From Lachnospiraceae bacterium (lineage in GTDB: Bacteria; Bacillota; Clostridia; Lachnospirales; Lachnospiraceae): 39,758 bases of DNA. Both the position numbers and the translations under genes were made by a program. The stretch lies in the NCBI GenBank assembly GCA_021770245.1, contig JAETRI010000031.1, positions 1-39,758 of the forward strand, in the 5' to 3' direction. Below are positions 1-7,872 of the stretch, in pieces (the first letter of the stretch is position 1; each line of letters starts with the position of its first letter). The notes beneath the pieces were generated by a model. That model saw only the letters and a list, made by a program, of their open reading frames with translations. It was not told where the DNA came from and made no database searches.

Positions 1-124
1 TCATCCTGTAAGGCGGAGGAGGGAGGCGATGCGGTGGCATCGTTGACCGACGACAACGAAGCAGATGGAAATTTAGACAAGTGAAACATATGGTTAATTG
101 GTGCCGGTCATACTAGGCCAGGAC

Positions 125-512
125 AAACGCATGAATGACCCTGCGCCACCCCTGCCCTGCCCCGCGGCGTGTGATGATCCATCGGGGACTCGCTTTCGCT
201 CAGCCAAAAACGCAGCGGTACTAGATAGAAAAATGACCTACGGTCATTTTTCTATCGGGAATTTGTGCTATCGCACAAAGTTCCCTCTGTACTGAGAGCC
301 GCCATAAAGGGCGTGCTCGCTAAGTGCCCAATGTGGTCAACTTAAGGCCATGGGCGCTCCCTGCCGGGCGCCCGAGGCTGCAGGCGGGAGAGCGCCCATG
401 GCCTTAAGTTGACCACATTGCGCTAAGTGCCGGCGTTTTTGGATGGTCCCCTCTGTGATCATCACACGCCGCGGGGCAGGGCAGGGGTGGCGCAGGGTCA
501 TTCATGCGTTTC
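125..512. repeat. Large nested inverted repeat with perfect 55-bp arms
   Basis: Bases 125–179 (starting AAACGCATGAATGACC) are the exact reverse complement of 458–512. Inside, CCAAAAACGC near 204 pairs with GCGTTTTTGG near 432, so the palindromic character continues inward. Further in are a 15-bp hairpin (224–238 with 242–256, loop TAC), a second hairpin (258–286, GGGAA…TTCCC) and an inserted 92-bp palindrome (329–420). The terminal motif AAACGCATGAAT recurs at 7784 and, as a 21-bp inverted repeat, at 13700–13774, so this belongs to a dispersed family. No transposase is present. It is most like a non-autonomous palindromic element. Confidence 0.8.
329..420. mobile_element. 92-bp MITE-like palindrome with 11-bp direct repeats
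   Basis: The first 31 bases (329–359, CAATGTGGTCAACTT…) are the exact reverse complement of the last 31 (390–420). The element is bracketed by an 11-bp direct repeat, CGCTAAGTGCC, at 318–328 and 421–431, which looks like a target-site duplication. It sits inside the larger inverted repeat 125–512 and so probably inserted into it later. It encodes nothing and would have to be moved by a transposase encoded elsewhere. Confidence 0.7.
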
Positions 513-603
513 TCCCGGCGGCCTTCCATTTAGGGAATCTGCAGTTTTCAATTGATTCGAACACTTAGCCTCTCTCATCCGTTATATAGATGAAAGGACG
601 CAG

Positions 604-634
604 CCTCCGGTTTTCGGTTGAAAACCGGAGGTTT
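604..634 (+). terminator. 12-bp hairpin upstream of the sigma factor gene
   Basis: CCTCCGGTTTTC (604–615) pairs perfectly with 620–631 across a GGTT loop, followed by TTTCGT. It could be a terminator for transcription entering from the left or a leader hairpin of the sigma factor mRNA. The T-run is short, so termination is uncertain. Confidence 0.4.
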
Positions 635-699
635 CGTATCTGAAAATGCAGGGCATGAGCGGAAACGAGGGTTTCCAAGGGCGCAGAAAGGAGCCGGGC

Positions 700-1224
700 A
701 TGATCGATGAACTGTATGCTGCCTGTCACAAGGAGCTGGTGGGATGGTGCGCAGCCATGACGCGGGATCTGCCGTTGGCGGAGGATCTGGTGCAGGAAGC
801 ATTTCTGCGGGCACTGGTGCATGAGGAAGTGCTCAAAGTTCTGACGTTTCATCAGAGAAGGGCATGGCTGTATCGTACGGTGAAGAATCTGTATGTAGAC
901 AGACAGAGGCATGCTTCCTTTGAAAAGGTGACGGGAGAACTTCCGGAGGAAGGAGCGGAGGCGGCAGAATATGTACAGGTGGACTGTGAACAGCTTCTGG
1001 CCGGGCTTCCGGAGGAGGAACGGATGCTTTTTATTCTGCGCTATGTGGAAGGGTATAATGCCACAGAGCTGGGCAGACTGTTTGATTTGCCGCCCGGTAC
1101 GATCCGCTCCCGGCTGTCCGGAGCGAGAAGGCATCTGCGGGAAGCCATGCGGGGATGCTGTCCGGGACGGCGGAAGGGGAGGAACCCCGGGATCTGTACT
1201 GCCGCACAAGATCCTGCCAAATAG
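700..1224 (+). CDS. ECF-type RNA polymerase sigma factor
   Basis: A 174-residue sigma-70 family protein of extracytoplasmic-function size, predicted to direct RNA polymerase to a small set of promoters. The sigma-2 region is seen around residues 8–70 (DLPLAEDLVQEAFLRAL, then RAWLYRTVKNLYVDRQRH), and the sigma-4 helix-turn-helix around 105–155 (LPEEERMLFILRYVEG, then LPPGTIRSRLSGARRHL). The ATG at 700 is chosen over an upstream in-frame ATG at 646 because AAAGGAG lies 8 bases before it. The C-terminal 20 or so residues after the HTH are basic and not conserved in appearance. The next gene starts 29 bases downstream, so the two probably form an operon. No typical membrane anti-sigma factor is next to it, which is unusual for this class. 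Confidence 0.88.
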   Translation: MIDELYAACHKELVGWCAAMTRDLPLAEDLVQEAFLRALVHEEVLKVLTFHQRRAWLYRTVKNLYVDRQRHASFEKVTGELPEEGAEAAEYVQVDCEQLLAGLPEEERMLFILRYVEGYNATELGRLFDLPPGTIRSRLSGARRHLREAMRGCCPGRRKGRNPGICTAAQDPAK

Positions 1225-1253
1225 AAAGCCGCTTGCGGTGGAAGGAGAAGAAT

Positions 1254-2471
1254 ATGTCGGAAAAAAAGAATTTTGTGGTGAATGCCGAGATCTGTGACGC
1301 CAGGAAGGTACAGGAGGAGGGGCTTGCGGATTATGAACGGATCGTCATTAACGCAGCATTGCTTCTGGTGGATGAAAGAAGCAGGGATGTACTGAACCGT
1401 TTACCCGTGGTATGTAACGTGGAGGATACTGTGGAGGTGGGGGAGGAAGTGCATTTGGCGACCGTCAACGGCCGATATGAGCTGAAAGGGGATATGGCAG
1501 TGGAAGAAAAAACCCTTTTGTATGTAAACGGTACATTGGAGGTTTGGCCCGGGACGGACGAAATTTTGCAGAGGATGGTGAAAATTTATGTGAACGGTGA
1601 CGTTAGCTATCCGGAAAGCCTCTCTTCCAGGCTTATGCCCAGACTGACGGTGAACGGGGAGGCGAGATGTGTTCCGGACGGCTGCGTGGAGCTGGAACCG
1701 GTATTTACGCCGGATCCGTATTTTCCTTTGTGTGCACGAAGGGATACCGTCTATTATGTGGGAAAAAAGATACGGCTGACGAATCCGAAGCTGGATATCG
1801 AAGCGCTTTTGGATAAAAAGGTACGGTTTGTGACAAAAAGTGTGGTTATACCGGAGGAAAGGGTGGAAAAGGCGCTGCCGATGTTCGATGAGAGGGTAAA
1901 ATTGACTGTGATCCCTGCAGGGTTCGTTTATGCGGGCGAGGACGTGCACCTGGACAGGCGGCTTCTGGCCAGGTACGGGAAGAGGCTGTATATCGACGGC
2001 ATCTTGAGGCTGGATGGGGAGAGCAAAGACGCCCTTGAAGAGCTGGAAAAGGTATCTGTGAACGGAGAGGTGGAACTTCTGAGGGACCAGGTGGATGCCT
2101 TTGCGGCAGTGGATGCCGTTTATGACAGCCTGAAAGTGAGGATGGGAAGGCGGATTGCCAATAAAGTGCACATGACGGTGGATCAAGCCCTGTTGGATGT
2201 GTCGCCGGATGGGCTGGAAATCAAAAACTGTGCTTCCCTCACCATTCAGAAGGACGTGCGTGCCGATTCCCTGACGGAGAGACTCCGGGTGAGGAATTGT
2301 GCCCATGTGGTCTGCAGCCCGCAGATCCGGACAGCACTGGAAACCGTATGCGAGAACGTGGCGTCCATTTCATCGGGGGAAGAGGATGGACGAATGGGAA
2401 ACGCTATCCTGGAGGGGCTTCGGCGGATGGCCGACAGCAGGGTGGTAAACGCGGAGAAATATATTCTCTAG
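1254..2471 (+). CDS. Uncharacterised soluble protein with repeated VNG motifs, paired with the sigma factor
   Basis: I do not recognise this 405-residue protein. It has no signal peptide and no membrane segment. Short beta-strand-like units ending in a VNG or IDG turn recur (VNG at residues 71, 91, 113, 133 and 269; IDG at 247), separated by DExL-type helices such as SRDVLNRLPVV and TDEILQRMVKIYVNG. The pattern suggests a repeat-built beta scaffold, somewhat like bactofilin or other beta-solenoid proteins, but that is inference from spacing only. The ATG at 1254 is preceded by GAAGGAGAAG. It follows the ECF sigma gene by 29 bases, so it may be a sigma-controlled product or a soluble partner that regulates the sigma factor. 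Confidence 0.75.
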   Translation: MSEKKNFVVNAEICDARKVQEEGLADYERIVINAALLLVDERSRDVLNRLPVVCNVEDTVEVGEEVHLATVNGRYELKGDMAVEEKTLLYVNGTLEVWPGTDEILQRMVKIYVNGDVSYPESLSSRLMPRLTVNGEARCVPDGCVELEPVFTPDPYFPLCARRDTVYYVGKKIRLTNPKLDIEALLDKKVRFVTKSVVIPEERVEKALPMFDERVKLTVIPAGFVYAGEDVHLDRRLLARYGKRLYIDGILRLDGESKDALEELEKVSVNGEVELLRDQVDAFAAVDAVYDSLKVRMGRRIANKVHMTVDQALLDVSPDGLEIKNCASLTIQKDVRADSLTERLRVRNCAHVVCSPQIRTALETVCENVASISSGEEDGRMGNAILEGLRRMADSRVVNAEKYIL

Positions 2472-2540
2472 CGCTCCGGATCATTTCAAGTAAACTCAAC
2501 CGTCGATAGAATTTTCGGAAAGATATCAAAAAATCGGTTA

Positions 2541-2569
2541 TTGTTTTGCATGCCTCCTGCAGCTACAAT
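2541..2569 (+). promoter_or_regulatory. Predicted sigma-A promoter for the XRE–PurM gene
   Basis: TTGTTT (2541–2546) and TACAAT (2564–2569) are separated by 17 bases, and the start codon follows 37 bases later. A GGAAGGAG just after the -10 is too far from the start to serve as its ribosome binding site. Confidence 0.55.
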
Positions 2570-2606
2570 GGAAGGAGAAACGTAAAAGGGATGAAAGGAC
2601 GGAGGC

Positions 2607-3860
2607 ATGCTGAACTATCTGAAAATCGGAGAATTCATAGCAAACAGGAGAAGGGAAAAGGGCTTTACCCAGGCGGAGGTGGCGGACAGGCTGCAGGTAT
2701 CCTTCCAGGCCGTATCGAAATGGGAGAACGGGACGCTTCCGGCGGTGGAACCGCTGGCCCGGCTGGCCGGCCTGCTGGAAGTGAGCGTGGACGAAATCCT
2801 GGCCGGCCGGAAGGCGGAGGAGGAAAAATTTTCCTACAGCAGGGCAGGGATAGACATTTCCTATACCGACGCCATGAAGCGGGAGATGGCCGCCCATCTT
2901 ACAAGCGGGGATCCCCGTGTATTGAACGGCCTGGGCCCGTTTGCCTCTCTGTATGAGCTTTCTTTTCCGGAGATTCCGGATCCGGTGCTGGTACTGAAAA
3001 GCGAAGAACCGGGTTCCAAACAGAAGCTGGCCATGGAATACGGTTATTGCGAATCTATCTGTCACGATATGATCAATCATCTGGTGAACGATATCGCGGT
3101 GATGGGCGCCAGGCCTTTGGCGGTGCTGGATACCATCGTATGCGGCAACGCCGAAAAAGAAACGATTAAATCCTTCGTGAAGGGCATGGCGGATGCCTGT
3201 CGGGAAAACGAATGTTCCCTGGTGGGTGGAGAGACCTCCATTCAGCCCCAGGTGGTGGACCGGGGCGTATATATCCTAACCTCCAGCGTGGCGGGGATCG
3301 TTTCAAAGAGCCGTATTATCGACGGTTCCGCCATAGAAGAGGGAGACGTCCTGCTGGCGGCGGCGTCCAACGGCCTGCATACCAACGGCTATTCCCTGGT
3401 CCGTATGCTGATGGACCGGATGCCCCGGATCAAGCTGGACAAAATAGAGGGAAAAACCTTCATCGAGCAGATCATGAAACCTCATACCCCCTATTATCGG
3501 GCGGTCCGGGAGGCACTGTCCGGCCCCGGCGTACACGGGATGGCCCATATCACGGGAGGAGGCATTGCCGGGAACCTGTGCCGGATCCTGCCGCAGGGCC
3601 TTTCGGCGGCAGTCGATCTGGGAAAAATCCGTCCCCTTCCCCTCTTTTCCTATATCCGGGAAGCAGGATCGATCAGCGAGGAAGAGATGCTCTCCACCTT
3701 CAACTGCGGCGTGGGCCTGATCCTCGCAGTATCCCGCGGAAAAAAGGAGGAGGTGCGAAAGCGCATTTCCCGTTTTCACGACTGCTATGAGATCGGGGAA
3801 ATCAGGCAGGGAGAAAGAACGGTCCTATTTGAAAACTCTATGAAATGGCGGACGATCTGA
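2607..3860 (+). CDS. XRE-family DNA-binding domain fused to a PurM-like (AIR synthase) domain
   Basis: A 417-residue two-domain protein. Residues about 6–65 are a Cro/C1-type helix-turn-helix (IGEFIANRRREKGFTQAEVA, then FQAVSKWENGTLP). From about 75 to 405 it follows the PurM family: AGIDISYTDAMK, a GLGPFASLYEL segment, NDIAVMGARPLAVLD, LVGGETS, LHTNGYSLVR, HITGGGIAGNL and FNCGVGLILAV. PurM makes aminoimidazole ribonucleotide from FGAM with ATP. Here the usual glycine-rich SGTDGVGTK loop is replaced by KSEEPGSKQK, so catalysis may be altered or lost. The fused HTH suggests a regulator whose activity responds to a purine intermediate or ATP; this is inference. The start at 2607 has AAAGGA 7 bases upstream. 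No other purine gene is in the window, and the gene appears to be transcribed alone. Confidence 0.85.
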   Translation: MLNYLKIGEFIANRRREKGFTQAEVADRLQVSFQAVSKWENGTLPAVEPLARLAGLLEVSVDEILAGRKAEEEKFSYSRAGIDISYTDAMKREMAAHLTSGDPRVLNGLGPFASLYELSFPEIPDPVLVLKSEEPGSKQKLAMEYGYCESICHDMINHLVNDIAVMGARPLAVLDTIVCGNAEKETIKSFVKGMADACRENECSLVGGETSIQPQVVDRGVYILTSSVAGIVSKSRIIDGSAIEEGDVLLAAASNGLHTNGYSLVRMLMDRMPRIKLDKIEGKTFIEQIMKPHTPYYRAVREALSGPGVHGMAHITGGGIAGNLCRILPQGLSAAVDLGKIRPLPLFSYIREAGSISEEEMLSTFNCGVGLILAVSRGKKEEVRKRISRFHDCYEIGEIRQGERTVLFENSMKWRTI

Positions 3861-3882
3861 ACAGGCCGCCTTAAAAATAGCG

Positions 3883-3920
3883 GAAGGCCTCGCTTTGCAA
3901 CGAGACCTTCTCTTTTTGTT
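3883..3920 (+). terminator. Intrinsic terminator after the XRE–PurM gene
   Basis: GAAGGCCTCG (3883–3892) pairs with CGAGACCTTC (3901–3910) with one C·A mismatch, followed by TCTTTTTGTT. Position 23 bases after the stop codon fits a terminator. Confidence 0.75.
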
Positions 3921-4233
3921 ATGAAGTTTTCTACCCAGAGATGCAACGCATCGAGTCTGGCCGTTGCGCCTCCGCCTGTCCTTCAACTTGAATTTATGAT
4001 AACCTAAAAATATGACGGGAATGTGTACGGATTCATAAGAAATCATAAAAAAATTGCCTAAAAAATTTAAGCATTTTTAAGAATTCCTCTCTCTTTTTTG
4101 TAAAGCCGGAGAGGGCCATTGCCTTACATGGGGAAACATGGTATGCTGTCAGTGCGGTCAAAAGGACAGAGGATATACAGAATATACCGGCAGCGTTTCG
4201 GCCGCCGCTTCCTAAAAGAAAGGACTCCATTCC
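3921..4233. other. Intergenic stretch before the Nudix gene
   Basis: About 310 bases between the terminator and the Nudix gene. The only element I can support is the promoter at 4119–4147. The rest is AT-rich around 4010–4090 and shows no gene with a ribosome binding site. Confidence 0.5.
4119..4147 (+). promoter_or_regulatory. Predicted promoter for the NudC-like gene
   Basis: TTGCCT (4119–4124), 17-base spacer, then TATGCT (4142–4147) preceded by TGG, giving an extended -10. The start codon lies about 87 bases downstream, leaving a leader of roughly 80 bases. Confidence 0.5.
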
Positions 4234-5082
4234 ATGATCCATGAAATAGCTCCTCACCGTTATCGTAACGAATACCGGTCTCAAAGCCCGGACAAAAACA
4301 GCACACTGCTCTGTTATAGGAAAAAAGAGGTTCTGATTGGAAGAGGGAGAGGAAACGAGATTCATTTTCCTACCTTCGGAGAGTTGGAAAGCGCTTCGGA
4401 CAGCTTGTACGACAACGCCGTTTATCTTTTTACCGTAGACGGACATCCTTACTATCTGGGAGGTGATCCGGAAACGTTCCGGCTTCCCGGATATGCCTGG
4501 GAAAACACGGAGGTTTTTCGTACGGCATCGCCCTCCCATCTGGCCTTCGCGGGGATCACGGGAGCACAGCTGAACCGCTGGTATGCAAGCCGCCGTTTCT
4601 GCGGCCGCTGCGGCAGGCCCATGAGGCCGGATGCAAAGGAGCGCATGATGCGATGCGACGGCTGCGGCCAGCAGGAATACCCTAAGATTATGCCGGCGGT
4701 GATCGTGGCCGTCACCCATAAAGACCGCATCCTTTTAACCCAGTATGCGGACCGGGATTATAAGAAGTATGCGCTGATCGCGGGGTTTGCGGAGATCGGA
4801 GAACCGATCGAAGACACGGTGCGCCGGGAGGTGATGGAAGAGGTGGGCCTCCGGGTGAAGGATATCCGCTATTATAAAAGCCAGCCCTGGTCGTTTACAG
4901 ACACCCTCCTCTTTGGCTTTTATGCGCAGCTGGACGGGGAGGAGACGGTCACCCTGGATCGGGAAGAGCTGGCCTTGGCAAAATGGTTTGACAGGAAGGA
5001 TATCCCTGTGGAGGCCAACCATGTGAGCCTTACCAATGAGATGATCGTGCGGTTCAAGGAGGGCGGCCGTTTGCCGGAATAG
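4234..5082 (+). CDS. nudC: NudC-type NAD(H)/NADH-capped RNA pyrophosphatase (Nudix)
   Basis: A 282-residue Nudix hydrolase of the NudC family, which cleaves NADH to NMNH and AMP and can remove NAD caps from RNA. A zinc ribbon is formed by CGRCG and CDGCG (cysteines at about 123, 126, 141, 144). The Nudix box GFAEIGEPIEDT…REVMEEVG spans about residues 184–205 with the expected Glu and Arg residues. The family-specific SQPW motif follows near residue 215 (KSQPWSFTDTLLFGF). The N-terminal domain of about 110 residues is the usual divergent one. Length matches the family. The start has AAAGGA about 10 bases upstream. It converges with feoB; no operon partner is visible. Confidence 0.92.
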   Translation: MIHEIAPHRYRNEYRSQSPDKNSTLLCYRKKEVLIGRGRGNEIHFPTFGELESASDSLYDNAVYLFTVDGHPYYLGGDPETFRLPGYAWENTEVFRTASPSHLAFAGITGAQLNRWYASRRFCGRCGRPMRPDAKERMMRCDGCGQQEYPKIMPAVIVAVTHKDRILLTQYADRDYKKYALIAGFAEIGEPIEDTVRREVMEEVGLRVKDIRYYKSQPWSFTDTLLFGFYAQLDGEETVTLDREELALAKWFDRKDIPVEANHVSLTNEMIVRFKEGGRLPE

Positions 5083-5155
5083 AATCTTTGGGCACGGGCG
5101 TTGAAAAAGTCCGCCATGGGAAGCGCGGGACCCTCCCCTATGCCGGTGTCCGCCC

Positions 5156-7288
5156 TCATCCCAGGAGCAGACAAAGTGTCCGGAACAAAAAACATGCCGC
5201 CGCTCCGCATATCGTGGGGATGAGGAAGGAGGCCAGCGTCCATTTTATGCTTCCGGTTTCCTTGCGGATGGTGAGCAGGGTGGTGGCGCAGGGCCAGTGC
5301 ATCAGGGAGAAAAGGAGGGTGCACACCGCGGTATGCCAGGTCCAGCCGTTTTCCGTAAGCAGGGTGTGCAGGGGAAGGCCGGAAAGCTCCGTCAGGTTTC
5401 CCTGGGCGGAATAGGCCATGACGATTACGGGGACGACGATTTCGTTGGCGGGCAGGCCCAGGAGGAATCCCGCCAAAATGGTGCCGTCCATGCCCAGCAG
5501 GCGCCCGAAAGGATCCAGGAGGCCTGTGAATGCGGTCAGGAGAGAGAGCCCGCCTGGGGTCCTTAAGTTGGCTAAAAGCCAGATGAGAAGCCCGGCGGGG
5601 GCGGCGGCCCGGACGGCCCGGCCGAGTACGCGGAGAGTGCGGTCCGGGATGCTGCGCAGAAAGGTTTTTTTGATCTGAGGTCTGCGGTAAGGCGGCAGTT
5701 CCAGCGTAAAGGAGGAGGGAACGCCTTTTAGGATGGTGCCGGACAGCAGCCGGGAGACGGCCAAGGTCATAGCGATCCCCAGAAGGAGGAAGGCCGTCAG
5801 GAAAAGGGCGCTCGTAAAAAATTTCCCCTCTTTCGACAGAAACAGGGATATGAGGGTGAGGAGGACGGGCAGCCGTCCGTTACAGGGGACGAACACATTG
5901 GTAAGGATAGCGATCAGCCGTTCCCTGCGGGAGTCTATGATGCGGCATCCCGTGACGCCTACCGCATTGCAGCCGAATCCCATGGCCATGGTGAGGGCCT
6001 GTTTGCCGCAGGCGTTACATCGTTGAAAACAGCGGTCCAAGTTAAAGGCGACCCTGGGAAGGTAGCCGAAGTCCTCCAGGAGGGTGAACAGGGGAAAAAA
6101 GACGGCCATGGGCGGCAGCATGACGGCCACGACCCACGCCACGGTATGATAGATGCCGTGCAGCAGCAGGTCGGTGAGAGGGGCGGGGATATGCCGGACG
6201 GCGAACAGGCCCGCCATGCCGTCCTCCAGGGAAAAGAGCAGGCGTGACAGAAGGGCGGAGGGATAGTTGGCCCCGCAGACCGTCAGCCAGAAGAGCAGGA
6301 GGAGAAAGGAAAGCATGACGGGAAAGGCCGTCAGTTTTCCGGAGAAAAGCCGGTCCAGCTTCCGGTCCCGATCGTCCGGTTCTTCGGCGGAGCGGACGAT
6401 TCCCCGGCAGAGGGACTCGGCCGTATTTACGAAAGCGTCCGCGAGAGCGTCGCAAAGCCTGTCGGAGGAGATACGGCGTTTTGCAAAAAGCGCGCCGCAT
6501 CGCTGCAGGGCGGAACGGACGGCGGGGTCCTGTCCGGGAGAAAAGTCCAGATGCTTCTGCAGGGAAGCAAGGAAGGCTTCATCCCCTTCCAGAAGCCTTA
6601 CGGCGATCCAGCGGGCATCCGGACGGGAGACGGGACAGGCCTTCCGTACGGCAGGGGTTAAGAAAGAAAGGGCTTCCTCGACGGATTCCGGATAATGTAT
6701 GGGCGGGACGGACAGCGCCGAAGATGCGCCGCATCCCGCGGACGGTTGATTAAGCTCCGCCCTGTCCGTATCCGGATAGAGCAGCCCGTCCAGAAGGGAC
6801 AACAGCTCGTTAAGTCCCTGCCCGCTGCGGGCACAGACGCCGACTGTCGGAATGCGTATCCGCGAGGAGAGGGCATCCAGATCCAGCCGTATCCCCCGCC
6901 TGTCCGCTTCGTCCAGCAGATTGACGCACAGAAGGGTGGGACAGCCGGTTTCCATGACCTGGAGGGCGAGGTTTAAGTTCCGCTCCAGGCAGGTGGCGTC
7001 GCAGACGACGATCACGGCATCCGGCTTTTGAAAACAGATAAAATCTCTGGCAACCGTTTCTTCAACGGAGCGCGCCAGCAGGGAATAACAGCCGGGAATA
7101 TCCATCAGACAGTAGCTGTGGCCGCGGTACATACAGCTCCCCTTGGCGTTTTCCACGGTTTTACCGGCCCAGTTGCCGGTGTGCTGCCGCAGGCCCGTGA
7201 GAGCGTTGAACAGGGTACTCTTTCCCACGTTGGGATTTCCGGCCAATGCCACCCGTTTTTGCTGCTTTTGCTGCATGCCGTTATTCAT
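5156..7288 (-). CDS. feoB: Ferrous iron transporter FeoB
   Basis: A 710-residue inner-membrane Fe(II) transporter with an N-terminal G-protein domain. G1 is GNPNVGKST at about residues 18–26, switch/G2 residues follow in HTGNWAGKTVENA, G3 is DIPG near 65, and the G4-like segment is NLLDEAD near 124. The following helical region to about residue 300 is the GDI-like linker. The C-terminal half is a run of hydrophobic helices including the Gate segments (PRVAFNLDRCFQRCNACGKQAL and CNAVGVTGCRIIDSRRER). The feoA stop overlaps its start by 8 bases, with AAGGAG 7 bases before ATG, so the two are translationally coupled. A G4 box reading NLLD instead of NKxD is typical of FeoB. No FeoC is seen downstream; it converges with nudC. 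Confidence 0.95.
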   Translation of the reverse strand: MNNGMQQKQQKRVALAGNPNVGKSTLFNALTGLRQHTGNWAGKTVENAKGSCMYRGHSYCLMDIPGCYSLLARSVEETVARDFICFQKPDAVIVVCDATCLERNLNLALQVMETGCPTLLCVNLLDEADRRGIRLDLDALSSRIRIPTVGVCARSGQGLNELLSLLDGLLYPDTDRAELNQPSAGCGASSALSVPPIHYPESVEEALSFLTPAVRKACPVSRPDARWIAVRLLEGDEAFLASLQKHLDFSPGQDPAVRSALQRCGALFAKRRISSDRLCDALADAFVNTAESLCRGIVRSAEEPDDRDRKLDRLFSGKLTAFPVMLSFLLLLFWLTVCGANYPSALLSRLLFSLEDGMAGLFAVRHIPAPLTDLLLHGIYHTVAWVVAVMLPPMAVFFPLFTLLEDFGYLPRVAFNLDRCFQRCNACGKQALTMAMGFGCNAVGVTGCRIIDSRRERLIAILTNVFVPCNGRLPVLLTLISLFLSKEGKFFTSALFLTAFLLLGIAMTLAVSRLLSGTILKGVPSSFTLELPPYRRPQIKKTFLRSIPDRTLRVLGRAVRAAAPAGLLIWLLANLRTPGGLSLLTAFTGLLDPFGRLLGMDGTILAGFLLGLPANEIVVPVIVMAYSAQGNLTELSGLPLHTLLTENGWTWHTAVCTLLFSLMHWPCATTLLTIRKETGSIKWTLASFLIPTICGAAACFLFRTLCLLLG

Positions 7289-7607
7289 GGGACGTCTCCT
7301 TCCTGATCAAAACCGTGGCCGCATCTCTGCGCCGGAGGGCGATAACGGTTCCCCGCACCCGATAGGCCCGCGGATCCCCCAGAGGGCTGCTTAGCACACA
7401 GGAAACCCGCGTGGCGTTTACGAAACCCAGATCCTGAAGCCGCCGCCGCATCTCCCCCCGGGCGGACAGCTCCCGGACGACGGCCCGCTCTCCGGGCTGC
7501 AGATCGGCCAGCGTCACTGCTTTTTTTGAACCTATACGCTTCTGCGCACCCCGGCGCGCGTGCAAGTCAGGATGATTGAAGATTCTTTTTTTCAATCCTT
7601 TACCCAT
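7281..7607 (-). CDS. feoA: FeoA SH3-domain protein, start uncertain
   Basis: Small cytoplasmic partner of FeoB. The conserved part begins at VTLADLQPGERAVVREL and runs through MRRRLQDLGFVNATRV and VRGTVIALRRRDAATVLI, as in FeoA of about 75 residues. The open frame extends upstream to an ATG at 7607 (108 residues), but the first 30 residues (KRIFNHPDLHARRG…) are encoded by a copy of the family 1 palindromic repeat and have no FeoA counterpart. A GTG at 7515–7517 would give 78 residues, the normal length, though with a weak ribosome binding site. Either the repeat forms the leader, or it has added an N-terminal extension. The feoA stop overlaps the feoB start. Confidence 0.85.
   Translation of the reverse strand: MGKGLKKRIFNHPDLHARRGAQKRIGSKKAVTLADLQPGERAVVRELSARGEMRRRLQDLGFVNATRVSCVLSSPLGDPRAYRVRGTVIALRRRDAATVLIRKETSHE
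7536..7597 (-). repeat. Family 1 palindromic element over the feoA start region
   Basis: Read on the minus strand: an AT-rich palindrome (7597–7574, GATTGAA…TTCAATC), then CCTGACTTG, a GC-rich hairpin around 7563–7544 and GCGCAGAAG. This is the same order as at 19101–19165 (AT palindrome, CTGATTTG, GC hairpin, GGATGGGAG). The purine-rich end is degraded here (AAGCGTATAGG). Confidence 0.6.
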
Positions 7608-7795
7608 CCCTTTCCCGTTTCGGCATTTGCTGCCGGCTTCTGATTAATATATGTGGAGAGGGGGAAAGGGTGACTATGCGGCAGACGCGCCGCATGCTGC
7701 TTCCCGGAGGAGATGCGCAGGCTTCCTCTTGAATGGAAAGCCGACTTACGGCGGCGGAAAGGTTACGGGAAATCAGAACAGGACAAACGCATGAA

Positions 7796-7824
7796 TTGAC
7801 AATTCCCCTATAAAATGATACATT
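7796..7824 (+). promoter_or_regulatory. Predicted promoter for lysyl-tRNA synthetase
   Basis: A perfect TTGACA (7796–7801), 17-base spacer, and TACATT (7819–7824), about 49 bases before the start codon. The -35 directly follows a copy of the AAACGCATGAAT repeat motif (7784–7795), so the repeat end may have supplied part of the promoter. The remaining 7608–7795 region holds no supported gene. Confidence 0.6.
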
Positions 7825-7872
7825 TAACTCCAACATGTAGTGAAAATCAAGAGGAACAGGAGAGATACCAGA

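Larger units (their letters stand above)
1..699. other. Gene-free stretch made of nested palindromes
   Basis: No convincing gene is seen before the sigma factor start at 700. Bases 1–124 contain only small hairpins (for example GATGC/GCATC near 28–46) and could be the tail of something lying outside the window. Bases 125–512 form the nested inverted repeat described separately. Bases 513–603 hold no clear gene. The segment GAAC (near 558) … CGTT (near 579) resembles the two elements of an ECF-type promoter, which would fit autoregulation by the sigma factor downstream, but this is only a guess from spacing. Confidence 0.5.

Noticed and set aside
1-124. Group II intron or insertion sequence end
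   Set aside because: Small hairpins are present but no domain V/VI structure, no reverse transcriptase and no recognisable IS terminus.
98-295. 65-codon frame in the leftmost palindromic region
   Set aside because: It runs through inverted repeat arms, lacks a ribosome binding site and the peptide has no recognisable feature.
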